Assembly: GCF_004104015.1 (NCBI RefSeq)
Contig: NZ_RYFV01000009.1
Coordinates: 27,854-91,853 of the forward strand
Reading direction: 5' to 3'
DNA from: Actinomyces oricola
Lineage (GTDB): Bacteria; Actinomycetota; Actinomycetes; Actinomycetales; Actinomycetaceae
DNA: 64,000 nucleotides
The notes beneath the pieces are model-generated. The model was not told where the DNA came from. It saw nothing but the letters and a program-made list of their open reading frames with translations, and made no database searches. The translations under genes and the position numbers were made by a program. This document shows, one piece after another, positions 48,957-58,429 of the stretch (its first letter is position 1; every line of letters begins with the position of its first letter).

Positions 48957-49994
48957 ATGGACACAACCCCACCACCGACTGCTCTGACGCCATTGCGCCC
49001 CGACCCGGCGGCACCCGCGGGGGGACGGGCCCTCTCCCAAGGGCTCGCCTCCGATCCGGCCATTGCCACCCGCGGCCTGACCAAGACCTTCGGCACCGGG
49101 CGCAAGGCGCGCACGGTCGTCGCCGACCTTGACCTGGCCGTCCCGCGGGGCGTCGTCTACGGCTTCCTCGGACCCAATGGGTCCGGGAAGTCCACTACCA
49201 TGAAAATGCTCCTGGGGCTGCTCGCCCCCACCCGCGGGGAGGTGGCCCTGTTGGGAACCTCGCTGGACCGGCGCAGCCGTGGCCCCCTCATGGCCCGCAC
49301 CGGCTCCATGATCGAGCGGCCGCCGGGCTACACCCATCTGACCGGTGCTGAGAACATGCGGATCATCCAGCGGATGCTGGGCCTGACTGATCGGCAGGTT
49401 GAGCGGGCACTGGACCTCGTGCGCCTCAACGAGCACAAGGACCGGCTCGTGCGCGCCTATTCCCTGGGGATGAAGCAGCGTTTGGGGATCGCCATGGCGC
49501 TGGCCCGCGAGCCTGAGCTGCTGGTCCTGGACGAGCCCACCAATGGCCTGGACCCGGCCGGCATTGAGGAGGTGCGCCACCTGCTCATCGACCTGGCCGG
49601 GCAGGGCGTGAGCGTCATGGTCTCCTCCCATCTGCTCGACGAGATCGACCGCATGGCCTCGGTGCTGGGGATCCTATCGGCCGGGCGGCTGGTCTTCCAG
49701 GGCACCCGCTCCGACCTCATGCGCCGCTCGGTTCCCGACCTGCACCTGGTCTCCCCCTCGGCGGACGCCGTCGGCCCGGCGCTGCTGACGGGGCTTGTCC
49801 CCTCGGGGGCTGAGGCCCGATCACTGCGACGGGTTCCCGACGGCCTGCAGATCACGGGGCTGTCCGCCGACGCCGCCGCCGAGTTGGCGCGACGACTGGT
49901 GGCGGCCGGGGTGCCGATTCACGAGCTGCGCCGCCAGACCCAGAACCTGGAGGACGTGTTCAGGGACCTCACTGGCGGGACGGGGGTGCTCTAA
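48957..49994 (+). CDS. ABC transporter ATP-binding protein, bacitracin/lantibiotic-export type
   Basis: 345-aa ATPase. After a 40-residue unstructured start come GPNGSGKSTTMKMLLGL (Walker A), the MIERPPGYTHLTGAENMRI segment typical of BcrA/LanF proteins, signature YSLGMKQRLGIAMAL, Walker B LLVLDEPTNGLDP and switch SSHLLDEID. A C-terminal domain of about 100 residues follows. It overlaps the first permease gene (TAATG). With two different permeases it resembles LanFEG self-protection or peptide-antibiotic exporters, but no peptide gene is visible nearby. Confidence 0.92.
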   Translation: MDTTPPPTALTPLRPDPAAPAGGRALSQGLASDPAIATRGLTKTFGTGRKARTVVADLDLAVPRGVVYGFLGPNGSGKSTTMKMLLGLLAPTRGEVALLGTSLDRRSRGPLMARTGSMIERPPGYTHLTGAENMRIIQRMLGLTDRQVERALDLVRLNEHKDRLVRAYSLGMKQRLGIAMALAREPELLVLDEPTNGLDPAGIEEVRHLLIDLAGQGVSVMVSSHLLDEIDRMASVLGILSAGRLVFQGTRSDLMRRSVPDLHLVSPSADAVGPALLTGLVPSGAEARSLRRVPDGLQITGLSADAAAELARRLVAAGVPIHELRRQTQNLEDVFRDLTGGTGVL

Positions 49995-50761
49995 TGCGCT
50001 ATCTCACCGCGATACGCCTGGAGCTGGTCAAGATGCGGCGGTTGTGGACCGTGCCGGTGGCCGCCGCCCTCGTCGTGAGCACGGTGGCCCTATCCAGCAT
50101 CAACCTTTTCATGGAGTCCTCGCGCCCGGGTTTCACCGACCCGGACCAGCGCCTGTGGGAACAGCTGCTCCTGGGGTACTCGCTCATGTCCGCCATCACT
50201 GGTCCGATCCTCACGTCGGTGCTCGCCAGCCGGCAGGCCGACATTGAGCACTCCGGGGCGGGGTGGACGCTCTTGGCCACCGCAGGCCTGACCCCCGGGT
50301 CGCTGTGCCGGGTCAAGGTCGCGGCTCTCAGCCTGGTTGTTATTCCCGCGGTCACAATCCAGACCTTGCTGCTGATCGGCCTGGCGCGCCTGCGAGGCGT
50401 CCTCGTCCCGCTCGAGGCCGGCCCCTGGGCCCTGTACACGGTAGAGCTGATCTGCGTCGACCTGGTCTTCTGCGCCTTCCACGTGTGGCTCGCCTCCATC
50501 CGCGAGAACCAGCTGGTCGGCGTGGGCGTGGGGCTCGTGGGCTCCTTCATTGGCATCTACACAATGCTCCTGCCCCTATGGGTGGCCCGGCTCGTCCCCT
50601 GGGGCTACTACGCCGTCATCTCCTGCGCCACCCAATACGCGACGAGTGCGACGACCATCCGCTATACAACCCCTCCCCTGGGGTGGGTCGCCGCCTTCCT
50701 GGCCCTCGCCGCCCTTCTTTTCACCGCCGCCACCAGGCGACTGGACCAGATCGAGAGGTGA
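49994..50761 (+). CDS. ABC-2 permease, first subunit
   Basis: 255 aa, six predicted helices: LWTVPVAAALVVSTVALSSINLF, LLLGYSLMSAITGPILTSVLAS, VAALSLVVIPAVTIQTLLLIGL, VELICVDLVFCAFHVWLAS, VGVGVGLVGSFIGIYTMLLPL and WVAAFLALAALLFTAAT. The HSGAGWTLLATAGLTPGSLCRVK loop is the usual cytoplasmic loop of lantibiotic-immunity permeases. Start overlaps the ATPase stop. The second permease begins 5 bases later. Confidence 0.9.
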   Translation: MRYLTAIRLELVKMRRLWTVPVAAALVVSTVALSSINLFMESSRPGFTDPDQRLWEQLLLGYSLMSAITGPILTSVLASRQADIEHSGAGWTLLATAGLTPGSLCRVKVAALSLVVIPAVTIQTLLLIGLARLRGVLVPLEAGPWALYTVELICVDLVFCAFHVWLASIRENQLVGVGVGLVGSFIGIYTMLLPLWVARLVPWGYYAVISCATQYATSATTIRYTTPPLGWVAAFLALAALLFTAATRRLDQIER

Positions 50762-50766
50762 TCCCC

Positions 50767-51585
50767 ATGACCGCGCTGCCCTCCTCGTCCTCACCCGGCC
50801 TCGCCCCCTGCGGCCCGGCGCCCACCAGGCCCCGGGTAATCGCTCTTCTGGCGGCGGAGGCCATAAAACTGCGCCGCTCCTCGGTGTGGATCGTGTCCCT
50901 TCTCCTGCCGGTGCTCGCAGTCGTGGCCGGAGGAGTCAACTACGTCCTCAATGTCGGGGTGCTCACTCCGGGCTGGGCGAGCTACTCCTCGCAGGTGCTT
51001 CTCTTCTACGCCCTGTTCTTCTGCTCCCTGGGCGTGGCGCTGCTGGCGTCCTCGGCGTGGAGGCCCGAGCACCGCACGACCAGCTGGGACATCGCCGTGA
51101 CCAGCCCGGCGGGACCGGTCGCTCTCGCCCTCGCTAAAACAGTTGTCCTCACGGTGCCGCTGGCGGCCATGCAGGGGCTCCTTCTCGTGCTCACGTGGAT
51201 GGTCGGAACCGGTCTCGGTCTGGGGATGCTGCCGCCGGCCGCTCCCGTTGGGGGCTGCCTCATCGTCCTGATCTCAGCGCAGCCGCTCATTGCCGTCCAG
51301 TCGACGCTGAGCATGCGAATGCGCTCCTTCGCAGCACCTGTGGCCGTGTGCTTCGTCGCCATCGTCGTGAGCCTGTCCCTGGTCATGCAGGACAGTCCCC
51401 TGGCCAACCTATGGCCCCCATCGCTGGTCACCCAGACCTTGACCCTGGGATCGTCGGCGACGCTCTCCAACGCCGGGTCTCTGGACGCCGCCTCCCTTAT
51501 CCCCGTGCTGCTCGGCTCGCTCGGCTCGGGGGCCGTCTGCTGGATCCTGCTGGCCCTGGCGGCGCGCCGCGGTATGCCGGGCTGA
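50767..51585 (+). CDS. ABC-2 permease, second subunit
   Basis: 272 aa from ATG 50767, with GAGAGGTGAT just upstream; the open frame reaching back to 50263 is antiparallel noise over the first permease gene. Six helices (SVWIVSLLLPVLAVVAGGVNYVL, QVLLFYALFFCSLGVALLASSAW and others) and the EHRTTSWDIAVTSPAGPVALALAKT loop match the partner permease's architecture. Forms the exporter with the two preceding products. Confidence 0.9.
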   Translation: MTALPSSSSPGLAPCGPAPTRPRVIALLAAEAIKLRRSSVWIVSLLLPVLAVVAGGVNYVLNVGVLTPGWASYSSQVLLFYALFFCSLGVALLASSAWRPEHRTTSWDIAVTSPAGPVALALAKTVVLTVPLAAMQGLLLVLTWMVGTGLGLGMLPPAAPVGGCLIVLISAQPLIAVQSTLSMRMRSFAAPVAVCFVAIVVSLSLVMQDSPLANLWPPSLVTQTLTLGSSATLSNAGSLDAASLIPVLLGSLGSGAVCWILLALAARRGMPG

Positions 51586-51628
51586 GGTCGCCACGGGGCT
51601 CGGCCCGACAGGACGGTAGGCTCCGCAC

Positions 51629-52288
51629 ATGGTCTCACTGCTCAACCAGATCCTGTCCCTGGTGGGGCGCGCCGCCAGGGACGCGGCCGCCGACGCGGTC
51701 CACGGTGAGCGGTCCGGGCGTGCGGGCGCCCAGGTCGCCTCCCCACCAGAGGCAATCGCGTCCTGCGACCCGCCGCGCCCGCAGGGCCGGCCCGTGCGCC
51801 GGGGCCCGGCCGCCTCCGCGGCCGGGTCCCGCCCGCCGTCGTCGGCCGGGCCGGCCCGCGGTTCCGCTGCCGGCCGCACGGGCGTCTACGACGTTGAGGC
51901 CCGCGGCCTACCCGCTTTCGCCTACGCCCCGGACCCCGACGGGGACGCCGACCCCGGCGAGGTGGTGTGGACCTGGGTGCCCTACGAGGAGGACGCCGCC
52001 CGCGGTAAGGACCGGCCGGTGCTGGTGCTGGCGCGCTCAACCGACGGCCTCGTTGTGGCCCAGATGACCAGCAAGGACCATGACCGCGACGCCGCCCAGG
52101 AGGCCCGCTGGGGCCGCTACTGGCACGACGTCGGCTCCGGGGCCTGGGACCGGCAGGGCCGCCCCAGTCGGGTGCGCCTGGACCGGCTGCTGGTGGTGGA
52201 CCCCGCAGCGGTGCGCCGCGAGGGCGCCACCATGGAGCGAAGGACCTTTGATGGTGTGGTCGCCGCACTGCGCGCCCACCATCACTGA
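51629..52288 (+). CDS. PemK/MazF-like protein, no antitoxin gene visible
   Basis: 219 aa. Residues about 1-95 are a helix plus a Pro/Ala/Arg-rich disordered stretch. Residues 100-219 resemble the PemK/MazF fold: GEVVWTWVPYEEDAARGKDRPVLVLAR, VVAQMTSKDHDR, a tryptophan-rich insert and PSRVRLDRLLVVDPAAVRREGATM. No antitoxin gene lies on either side. Actinobacterial proteins of this type are often solitary, and their toxicity is unproven. ATG 51629 follows TAGGCT (51617-51622) by 6 bases, so leaderless. Confidence 0.78.
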   Translation: MVSLLNQILSLVGRAARDAAADAVHGERSGRAGAQVASPPEAIASCDPPRPQGRPVRRGPAASAAGSRPPSSAGPARGSAAGRTGVYDVEARGLPAFAYAPDPDGDADPGEVVWTWVPYEEDAARGKDRPVLVLARSTDGLVVAQMTSKDHDRDAAQEARWGRYWHDVGSGAWDRQGRPSRVRLDRLLVVDPAAVRREGATMERRTFDGVVAALRAHHH

Positions 52289-52325
52289 CATCACTGACAT
52301 CACTGACATCACTGGCATCACTGGC
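52281..52325. repeat. Five 9-bp tandem repeats across the PemK-like stop codon
   Basis: ATCACTGAC three times (52281-52307), then ATCACTGGC twice (52308-52325). The stop TGA of the PemK-like gene lies inside the first unit, so the repeat array starts in its last codons. Confidence 0.85.
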
Positions 52326-52669
52326 ACTGCCGACGCTGCTGACACTGCTGCCATTTGCCGCCATGACGGGCACTGCCGCCCGGGTCGCCCCGTTTCGCCA
52401 CCGGCGGATGCCGCATTGCGTCCTTGTGCACCAGTGACGCAGCGCATAGGCGCACACGGGCCCCGGGGCGACGCACCTCACGCCGTCATACCTTGCCAGG
52501 CCCGGGAAGCTGCGGATAACGGGTGCTAAAGTCCTCTTCTGGACCTCTGGCCTGGCCGACTGCGGGGTCCGGCGACCGGGTGAGCCAGGTGCCCCACCGT
52601 GTACCAGCCCGTGGCGCGAACCCTCTTTCCGGCCATCGACCGCATTCGACCCAGAAAGCATCACTGACA
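52289..52669. other. Region between the PemK-like gene and rpsT
   Basis: 381 bases without a credible gene. It begins with the 9-bp repeat array. The best rpsT promoter is TTGCCA (52492-52497), 16 bases, GATAAC (52514-52519), which gives an mRNA leader of about 145 bases, long enough for S20 autoregulation. No known leader motif is recognised in it. Confidence 0.45.
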
Positions 52670-52930
52670 GTGGCGAACATCAAGTCCCAGATCAAGCGCA
52701 TTAAGACCAATGAGAAGGCCCGCCTGCGCAATCAGTCCGTTAAGTCCGAGCTCAAGACCTACGTGCGCCGGGTGCGTGAGGCCGTCGAGGCCGGCGACAA
52801 GGCCGCCGCCGAGGAGCACCTGCGCAAGGCCTCCCGCAAGCTCGACAAGGCCGTCTCCAAGGGCGTCATCCACAAGAATCAGGCGGCGAACCGCAAGTCC
52901 AAGCTCGCCAAGCGCGTCGGCTCCCTGTGA
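52670..52930 (+). CDS. rpsT: 30S ribosomal protein S20
   Basis: Primary 16S rRNA-binding protein of the 30S body. It starts at GTG 52670 with [20 protein letters not shown], continues as a basic three-helix bundle ([19 protein letters not shown]) and ends in [16 protein letters not shown]. 86 aa, normal. Transcribed alone, with a long leader and a very stable terminator. Confidence 0.97.
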   Translation: MANIKSQIKRIKTNEKARLRNQSVKSELKTYVRRVREAVEAGDKAAAEEHLRKASRKLDKAVSKGVIHKNQAANRKSKLAKRVGSL

Positions 52931-52951
52931 GGCCGGTCCCCTTGAGCACCG

Positions 52952-52987
52952 TTGAAGGGCGTCTCCCAACCGGGAGACGCCCTTCAA
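52952..52987 (+). terminator. rpsT terminator
   Basis: TTGAAGGGCGTCTCCC (52952-52967) and its exact complement (52972-52987) form a perfect 16-bp stem with loop AACC, followed by TATCCTT. It starts 22 bases after the rpsT stop codon. Confidence 0.92.
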
Positions 52988-53120
52988 TATCCTTGAGCGA
53001 TCCCCGGGCGACCCTTGAGCGCGGCCGGACATCCCTCCGGCGCGCATGCGGCTACCATCGCCCCTGGCCGCGCCGTCACCGGCACCCCGAACCGTCCCAT
53101 CCCGAACACAAGGAGAGCGC

Positions 53121-54608
53121 ATGCGCATTGGATTCGACCGCGACACCTACCTGCGGACGCAGTCCAGGCACATTGCGCAGCGCCGCGCTCAGTTCGGCGG
53201 CAAGCTCTACCTGGAGTTCGGCGGCAAGCTCATTGACGACATGCACGCCTCGCGCGTCCTGCCCGGTTTCACCCCGGACAACAAGATCGTCATGCTCGCC
53301 GAGCTCGCCGATGAGGTGGAGATCGTGATGGCGGTCAATGCCCGCGACCTGGCCCGCAATAAAGTTCGCGCGGACCTGGGCATCCCCTACGAGGACGACC
53401 TGCTGCGCCACCTCGACGCCTTCCGCGACTACGGACTGTACGTGGGCAGCGTGGTGATCACCCAGTGGACGGATGACAACCGACAGGCCAAGGCTTTTAA
53501 ACGCAAGCTCGAGCGGCTGGGCATCACCGTCTACCGCCACTACCCCATTGCCGGCTATCCCAACGATGTGGCCCGCATCGTCTCGGACCGCGGCTACGGG
53601 CGCAACGAGTACATTGAGACCTCCCGCGACCTGGTGGTGGTCACCGCCCCCGGTCCGGGCAGCGGCAAAATGGCTACCTGCCTGTCGCAGATCTACCACG
53701 ATCACCGCCGCGGCATCTCCTCGGGGTACGCCAAATTCGAAACCTTCCCCATCTGGAACCTGCCCCTGGATCACCCGGTCAATATCGCCTACGAGGCGGC
53801 CACCGCGGATCTGGATGACATCAATATGATCGACCCCTTCCACCTGGCCGCCCACGGGGTCCAAACAGTCAACTACAACCGGGACGTCGAGATCTTCCCG
53901 GTCCTGACCCGCCTATTCGAACAGATCTTGGGGGCCTGCCCCTACGCCTCCCCCACTGACATGGGCGTGAACATGGCCGGCCGCTGCATTAGCGACGACG
54001 AGGCCTGCCGCCAGGCCGCCAAGCAGGAGATTATCCGCCGCTACTACAAGGCCCTGGTCGATGAGAAGCGCGACGGCGTCGACCCGGTGGTCTCCGGGCG
54101 CATAGCCCTGCTCATGAGCAAGGTGGGCGTCGGCAAGGAGGACCGCCCCGTGGTAGTCCCCACCTTGCGCCTAGCGGCATCCACGCGGGCCCCGGCGGCC
54201 GCTATTGCGCTACCTGACGGGCGAATTGTGACCGGTAAAACCAGTGCACTGCTGGGCTGCTGCTCAGCCATGCTGCTCAACGCCCTCAAGGTCCTGGCCG
54301 GGATTGATGACAAGGTGGAACTGCTGGCCCCCGAATCGATCGAGCCGATCCAGACCCTCAAGACCCGCCACCTGGGCTCTCACAATCCGCGCCTGCACAC
54401 CGACGAGGTGCTCATTGCCCTGGCGGTCTCCGCCAACCGGGACGACAATGCCCGCCGCGCCCTGGATCAGTTGGAGAGCCTGCGCGGCTGCGACGTGCAC
54501 ACCTCCACCATTCTGGGCCCAGTGGACGAGGGCATCTTCCGCTCCCTGGGCGTTCAGGTCACCAATGAGCCGGTTTACGCCACTAAATCCCTGTACCGGA
54601 AACGGTGA
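53121..54608 (+). CDS. DUF1846 family protein
   Basis: 495-aa conserved bacterial protein of the DUF1846 family, an uncharacterised cytoplasmic enzyme family with a P-loop-like region. Segments: [69 protein letters not shown] and [19 protein letters not shown] 53121 has AAGGAG 5 bases upstream. It is a single-gene unit between rpsT and holA. Function is not established. Confidence 0.92.
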   Translation: MRIGFDRDTYLRTQSRHIAQRRAQFGGKLYLEFGGKLIDDMHASRVLPGFTPDNKIVMLAELADEVEIVMAVNARDLARNKVRADLGIPYEDDLLRHLDAFRDYGLYVGSVVITQWTDDNRQAKAFKRKLERLGITVYRHYPIAGYPNDVARIVSDRGYGRNEYIETSRDLVVVTAPGPGSGKMATCLSQIYHDHRRGISSGYAKFETFPIWNLPLDHPVNIAYEAATADLDDINMIDPFHLAAHGVQTVNYNRDVEIFPVLTRLFEQILGACPYASPTDMGVNMAGRCISDDEACRQAAKQEIIRRYYKALVDEKRDGVDPVVSGRIALLMSKVGVGKEDRPVVVPTLRLAASTRAPAAAIALPDGRIVTGKTSALLGCCSAMLLNALKVLAGIDDKVELLAPESIEPIQTLKTRHLGSHNPRLHTDEVLIALAVSANRDDNARRALDQLESLRGCDVHTSTILGPVDEGIFRSLGVQVTNEPVYATKSLYRKR

Positions 54609-54754
54609 CCGGCCCGGCCCGATCGAAGGCTCCTCCTTGAGCCGCCCAGGCGGCGTCATCGCGGCCGACGGCAATGGGCGCGCAGGCGGTGGTTACGGCG
54701 GCCAATAGTGACGCGCCGGCTCAGTAACCTCAATGACCTCAATAACTCAGTGAC

Positions 54755-55795
54755 TCAATGACGCTGCCGGGCCCCGGCCCGCCGGGCGCTGCACACGGCC
54801 AGGACGGCGCGCTCGGCGGCATGGACCGGGTCCCGGCTGCCTCCTTTGATCTCCGCGTCCGCCTGGGCGATGGCAATGATCGCGGCGGCCAGGGCGTCAT
54901 CACTCCAGCCGGCGAGGTCCTCACGGGCCCGTTTGACCTGCCAGGGGCTCATGCCGATGTCACTGGGATTCATGTCCCGCCGTCCGCCAATGGCCGCCAG
55001 TCGCGCCAGCTGACGGATCTTGGCGGCCAGGGCCCCCACGATCGGCACCGGGTCGGTGCCCGTGGCCACCGCGTGACGCAGGGCGGTAATAGCCCGGCCG
55101 ACATTGCCCACCACGGCGGCGTCGGCGACCGTGAACCCAGTGGCTTCAAAGCGACCCGCATAGTAGGTGTTGACCTGGGCCAGGGTAATGGTGCCCCGGG
55201 TGTCCGCTATGAGCTGGTCGACGGCGGCGCACAGCTCGCGCAGGTCCGAGCCGAGGGCGTCCACCAGGGCCCCCACGGCTGCCGGCTCTATGCGGCGCCG
55301 GGCGCGCCGCACGTCAGCGCTCACCAGGGCGGCCTTGTCCTTGGCGTACTTAACGGCCTGGCAGGTGACCACCGGGTAGGGCGAGGCGGCAATGGCCTCC
55401 AGGAGCCTCTTGCCGCGCTGCCCCCCGTTATGGCGTAGCAGTAGGACGACATCGGGGTCCGCCCGGGGGACGTAGGCGAGTAGGTCGGTGAGCAGAGCGT
55501 CGTTCATCTGCTCCAGGGCGGGCACCAGGACGAGCTTGGGCTCCCCGAACAGGGAGGGCGAGACGAGGGTGTCGAGCTGGTGGGGCTCATAGGTGGCGGC
55601 CTCAATCCTGCTGATCTCCGTGCTCGGGTCCTTCTGGCGGGCCAGGGCCAGGAGGCGGTTGACGGCGCGCTCGGCAAGAAGCTCCTCACCGGCGCGCACC
55701 AGCACCACCGGTGCGAGCTCGACCTCCTCCCAGGAGGGCCCGATGGGGGTGCTGCGTGAACCCCGCCGAGAGCGGGAGGGCCGAGGAGGTGCCAT
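54755..55795 (-). CDS. holA: DNA polymerase III subunit delta
   Basis: Clamp-loader subunit that opens the beta clamp. APVVLVRAGEELLAERAVNRLLAL, SLFGEPKLVLVPALEQMND, DPDVVLLLRHNGGQRGKRLLEAI and the C-terminal LRELCAAVDQLIAD then PWQVKRAREDLAGWSDDALAAAIIAIAQADAEIKGG region fit HolA. 346 aa from ATG 55795; the frame stays open into comEC (to 57577), but that part is an antisense-frame artefact. Thirty bp after comEC, forming comEA-comEC-holA. Confidence 0.94.
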   Translation of the reverse strand: MAPPRPSRSRRGSRSTPIGPSWEEVELAPVVLVRAGEELLAERAVNRLLALARQKDPSTEISRIEAATYEPHQLDTLVSPSLFGEPKLVLVPALEQMNDALLTDLLAYVPRADPDVVLLLRHNGGQRGKRLLEAIAASPYPVVTCQAVKYAKDKAALVSADVRRARRRIEPAAVGALVDALGSDLRELCAAVDQLIADTRGTITLAQVNTYYAGRFEATGFTVADAAVVGNVGRAITALRHAVATGTDPVPIVGALAAKIRQLARLAAIGGRRDMNPSDIGMSPWQVKRAREDLAGWSDDALAAAIIAIAQADAEIKGGSRDPVHAAERAVLAVCSARRAGARQRH

Positions 55796-55824
55796 GGTCC
55801 AAGCCTGCCACGCCCCCAGGACGC

Positions 55825-57468
55825 CTATGCGCCCGCCGGGCCCGCCCGCGACCTCCATCGGCCCCACCCCGCCACCAGTGCCGCCGCGGCCGCCTCGCAG
55901 CCGGCCAGGAGGGCGGCGCCGCCGATCCCACTGGGCCAGGGGAGGGCTGCTCCCGGCAGGGAGGCGAAGAGGCACGCCACCTGGACCAGCCAGGCGCAGG
56001 CGGCCAGGGCCGGCCAGGCCACCAGCCTGGCCCCGCCCTCCCAGACCGGTGCCAGCAGGGCGGCCAGCAGGCCGCACACGGTGGCCACCGGGACGGCCGG
56101 GGCGGCCAGCATATTGGCCGGCAGCGCCCACAGTCCCACGGTCGGTTGGAGCAGCACCAGCAGGGGCGCGCAGGCGGCCTGAGCGGCCACCGGCAAGGCC
56201 AGGGCGGCGGCCAGCCACCGGGGCAGGCGGCGGGAGAGCCACACCTCCAGGGGGCGGGCGGCCAGAAGGATTCCGGCAGTGGCGGCCACGGAGAGCGCGA
56301 AACCGTAATCGTGGGCCTGCCAGGGGTCGACCAGCAGCAGGAGGAGCACGCTCGCGCCCAGGGCCGGCAGGGACGCCGAGCGCCGCCCGAGAGCCACGCC
56401 GGTGAGCATGACCCCGCCCATGGCCGCCGCTCGCAGCACCGACCCTCCGGGGCGCACCAGCGCCACCAGAGCCATGAGGACGAGCGCCCCGGCCAGGGCC
56501 CGCCATCGTCTGGGCACGGGGCCGAGCACGGTCAGGGCCAGGCCCAGGACAATGACGACGTGCTGGCCGGAGACGGCCGTCAAGTGCGTCATGGATACGG
56601 CACGCATGTCGGTGCGGACCCGGGTGGGCAGGGCGTGGTCGTCCCCCAGTGCGACCCCGGGCACCAGGGCCCGGCTGCCCGGGGGCCAGGGCGCCCCGGA
56701 ATGGCCGGCTCCCACTTCGGGCCCGACGGCCTCGACGAGCCCCCGACGCAGGGTCGTCACCACCCCCAGAACGCCCGTGGGCCCCTCCAGGACCCGCACG
56801 GCCGCCGATCGCGGGATGATGGCGCCCGCCCGCTCCCCCGGCTCGGTGGCCTCCAGGCGGGCGCGCACCTGGACGCGTGAACCCATGGGCGCCTCCAGCC
56901 ACTCCTGGCCGCCCAGAACGATGGCACTCAATGCCGAGGGCTCTGTCTCCACACTGTCCACGGCGATCTCGGTGAGGATCAGGGTGCTGCCGGGCCCCGC
57001 CACCACCCGCGGCTCCCGGGTCACCGCCCCCGTCAGGGTGACGGTGCGCTCCTGGACGACGGCCGCTGTAAGCGGGTCCCGGCTGCGCGCCCAGGACTGT
57101 GCCGCACTGACGACCAGCACGGCGCTCGCGGCCAGGGCGCAGACCATGACGGTGGCGCTGAGCGACCCGATGGCGCCCCCGCCGGGGACCTGGGCGCCCG
57201 GTCGCGGGTCGCGGCGGTGACGAGGCGGGTTGAAGCGCCTGGTAGAGGGCACGAGGGCGATCGCGAGCAGGACAAGGGCGCCGCCGGCGCTCAGGGCCCG
57301 GGGCCAGGCTCCCGCCGTGGGCAGGGCGCTCGCCCAGTAGGCGGCGGCCCAGCCGCATAGGGCGGGGGCCGCCAGGCGCAGGTCCACCGGGTCGGGGGCG
57401 CGCGAGGAGACGGCGTGGCCGGCGCCCGGCGCGCTCTGGTCCGCAGCGGCCCCGCCGGGCGTGCTCAC
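55825..57468 (-). CDS. comEC: ComEC/Rec2 family DNA-uptake channel, short form
   Basis: Polytopic membrane protein of the competence DNA translocase. The competence domain has the signature MTHLTAVSGQHVVIVLGLALTVLG and many helices. The N-terminal part carries helices and an OB-like external domain (QEWLEAPMGSRVQVRARLEAT). It ends after the helices at 547 aa, so the C-terminal metallo-beta-lactamase (nuclease-like) domain of full-length ComEC is absent. ATGA overlap with comEA. Whether the species is naturally transformable is unknown. Confidence 0.9.
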   Translation of the reverse strand: MSTPGGAAADQSAPGAGHAVSSRAPDPVDLRLAAPALCGWAAAYWASALPTAGAWPRALSAGGALVLLAIALVPSTRRFNPPRHRRDPRPGAQVPGGGAIGSLSATVMVCALAASAVLVVSAAQSWARSRDPLTAAVVQERTVTLTGAVTREPRVVAGPGSTLILTEIAVDSVETEPSALSAIVLGGQEWLEAPMGSRVQVRARLEATEPGERAGAIIPRSAAVRVLEGPTGVLGVVTTLRRGLVEAVGPEVGAGHSGAPWPPGSRALVPGVALGDDHALPTRVRTDMRAVSMTHLTAVSGQHVVIVLGLALTVLGPVPRRWRALAGALVLMALVALVRPGGSVLRAAAMGGVMLTGVALGRRSASLPALGASVLLLLLVDPWQAHDYGFALSVAATAGILLAARPLEVWLSRRLPRWLAAALALPVAAQAACAPLLVLLQPTVGLWALPANMLAAPAVPVATVCGLLAALLAPVWEGGARLVAWPALAACAWLVQVACLFASLPGAALPWPSGIGGAALLAGCEAAAAALVAGWGRWRSRAGPAGA

Positions 57469-58232
57469 ACGCTCGCCTCCTCGCGCAGGGCCTCGAGCTT
57501 GGCCTGCCCGATCCCGGGCACCTCAATGAGGTCTTCGACGCTGGTGAAGGGGCCGTGAGTGCCCCGGTAGTCGACAATGCGCTGGGCCAGGGCCGGGCCG
57601 ATCCCCGTCAGCGCCTCCAGTTCGGCGGCGGTGGCGGTGTTGATATTGACCCGCCCGCCGGGGCCGGTATGGGGCGTGGTCGATGAGGGCGGCGCCGGGC
57701 CGGCCGGGGTGTCCCAGGTTGAGGCGTCTTCGCCTTGGTGCGGTACGCGCACCTGCTCGCCGTCGGCCAGGGGGCGGGCCAGGTTGAGCTGGTCGGGGTC
57801 GGCGTCGACAGTGGCCCCGCCGGCTGCGGTAATGGCATCCACAACCCGTGATCCGGCGGGGAGCGTGACCACGCCGGGCGCGCTCACCGCCCCGGCGACA
57901 TGGACCATGAGCTCCCCCGTGGCGCCCGGGGAGGCCAGGGGGTCCGGTGGCGCCAGCGCCTGGGCGGGATCGGTGCCGGCCGCGGGAGTTGAGGGCGCCG
58001 CCGGTGACGGCGTCGCCGGCGCGCCGGTGGGGTTCGCCGGCGCACCCAGGACGGCCCGCCCGGCTAGGAGGAGCGCCAGGGCGATGAGGAGGGCGCCCGC
58101 GCCCATGGCCGCCTTGGGCGCCAGGGCGGCGCGGCGGGGCCGGCGCTCGCTCTCCTTGGGATCGGTGGAGCAGGCCAGGCGCACGAACTCCTCCAGGGGC
58201 CGGGTCCTGGGTGGGGTGCGACGCCTGCTCAT
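57465..58232 (-). CDS. comEA: ComEA-like DNA-binding protein
   Basis: 255 aa. A basic N-terminus is followed by one membrane anchor (MGAGALLIALALLLAGRAVLG), an Ala/Pro linker and a SLBB-type domain (ELMVHVAGAVSAPGVVTLPAGSRV). The C-terminal double helix-hairpin-helix module has NINTATAAELEALTGIGPALAQRIVDYR and VEDLIEVPGIGQAKLEALRE. It would bind incoming double-stranded DNA outside the membrane and hand it to ComEC. Confidence 0.94.
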   Translation of the reverse strand: MSRRRTPPRTRPLEEFVRLACSTDPKESERRPRRAALAPKAAMGAGALLIALALLLAGRAVLGAPANPTGAPATPSPAAPSTPAAGTDPAQALAPPDPLASPGATGELMVHVAGAVSAPGVVTLPAGSRVVDAITAAGGATVDADPDQLNLARPLADGEQVRVPHQGEDASTWDTPAGPAPPSSTTPHTGPGGRVNINTATAAELEALTGIGPALAQRIVDYRGTHGPFTSVEDLIEVPGIGQAKLEALREEASV

Positions 58233-58282
58233 GGCTCTGACGGTAAGCGGGGTTGGCCCGGCGGCGCCGGCCGCCTGTGAAG

Positions 58283-58307
58283 GCTCCCGGGCCGGGGGCC
58301 CGGGAGC
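58283..58307 (-). terminator. degV terminator
   Basis: GCTCCCGGGCC-GGG-GGCCCGGGAGC, a perfect 11-bp stem, in the gap between degV and comEA. Confidence 0.7.
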
Positions 58308-58429
58308 GGCCCTGTGGTTCCCGGCCTCGCGGGCGGCTCAGCGGATGCCTGCGCCTCCGCCTCGTCAATATGACCGACATTATCGACATGATCAACATCG
58401 GCACGGGTGCCGGAGCCGGCAGGTGCGGC

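Noticed and set aside
50263..50766. N-terminal extension of the second ABC-2 permease
   Set aside because: It overlaps the first permease gene in another frame. ATG 50767 has a ribosome site and the right N-terminus.
55796..57577. Upstream half of a 940-codon leftward frame continuous with holA
   Set aside because: It is Arg/Gly/Pro-rich noise in another frame of comEC, which shows clear ComEC motifs. The real HolA begins at 55795.
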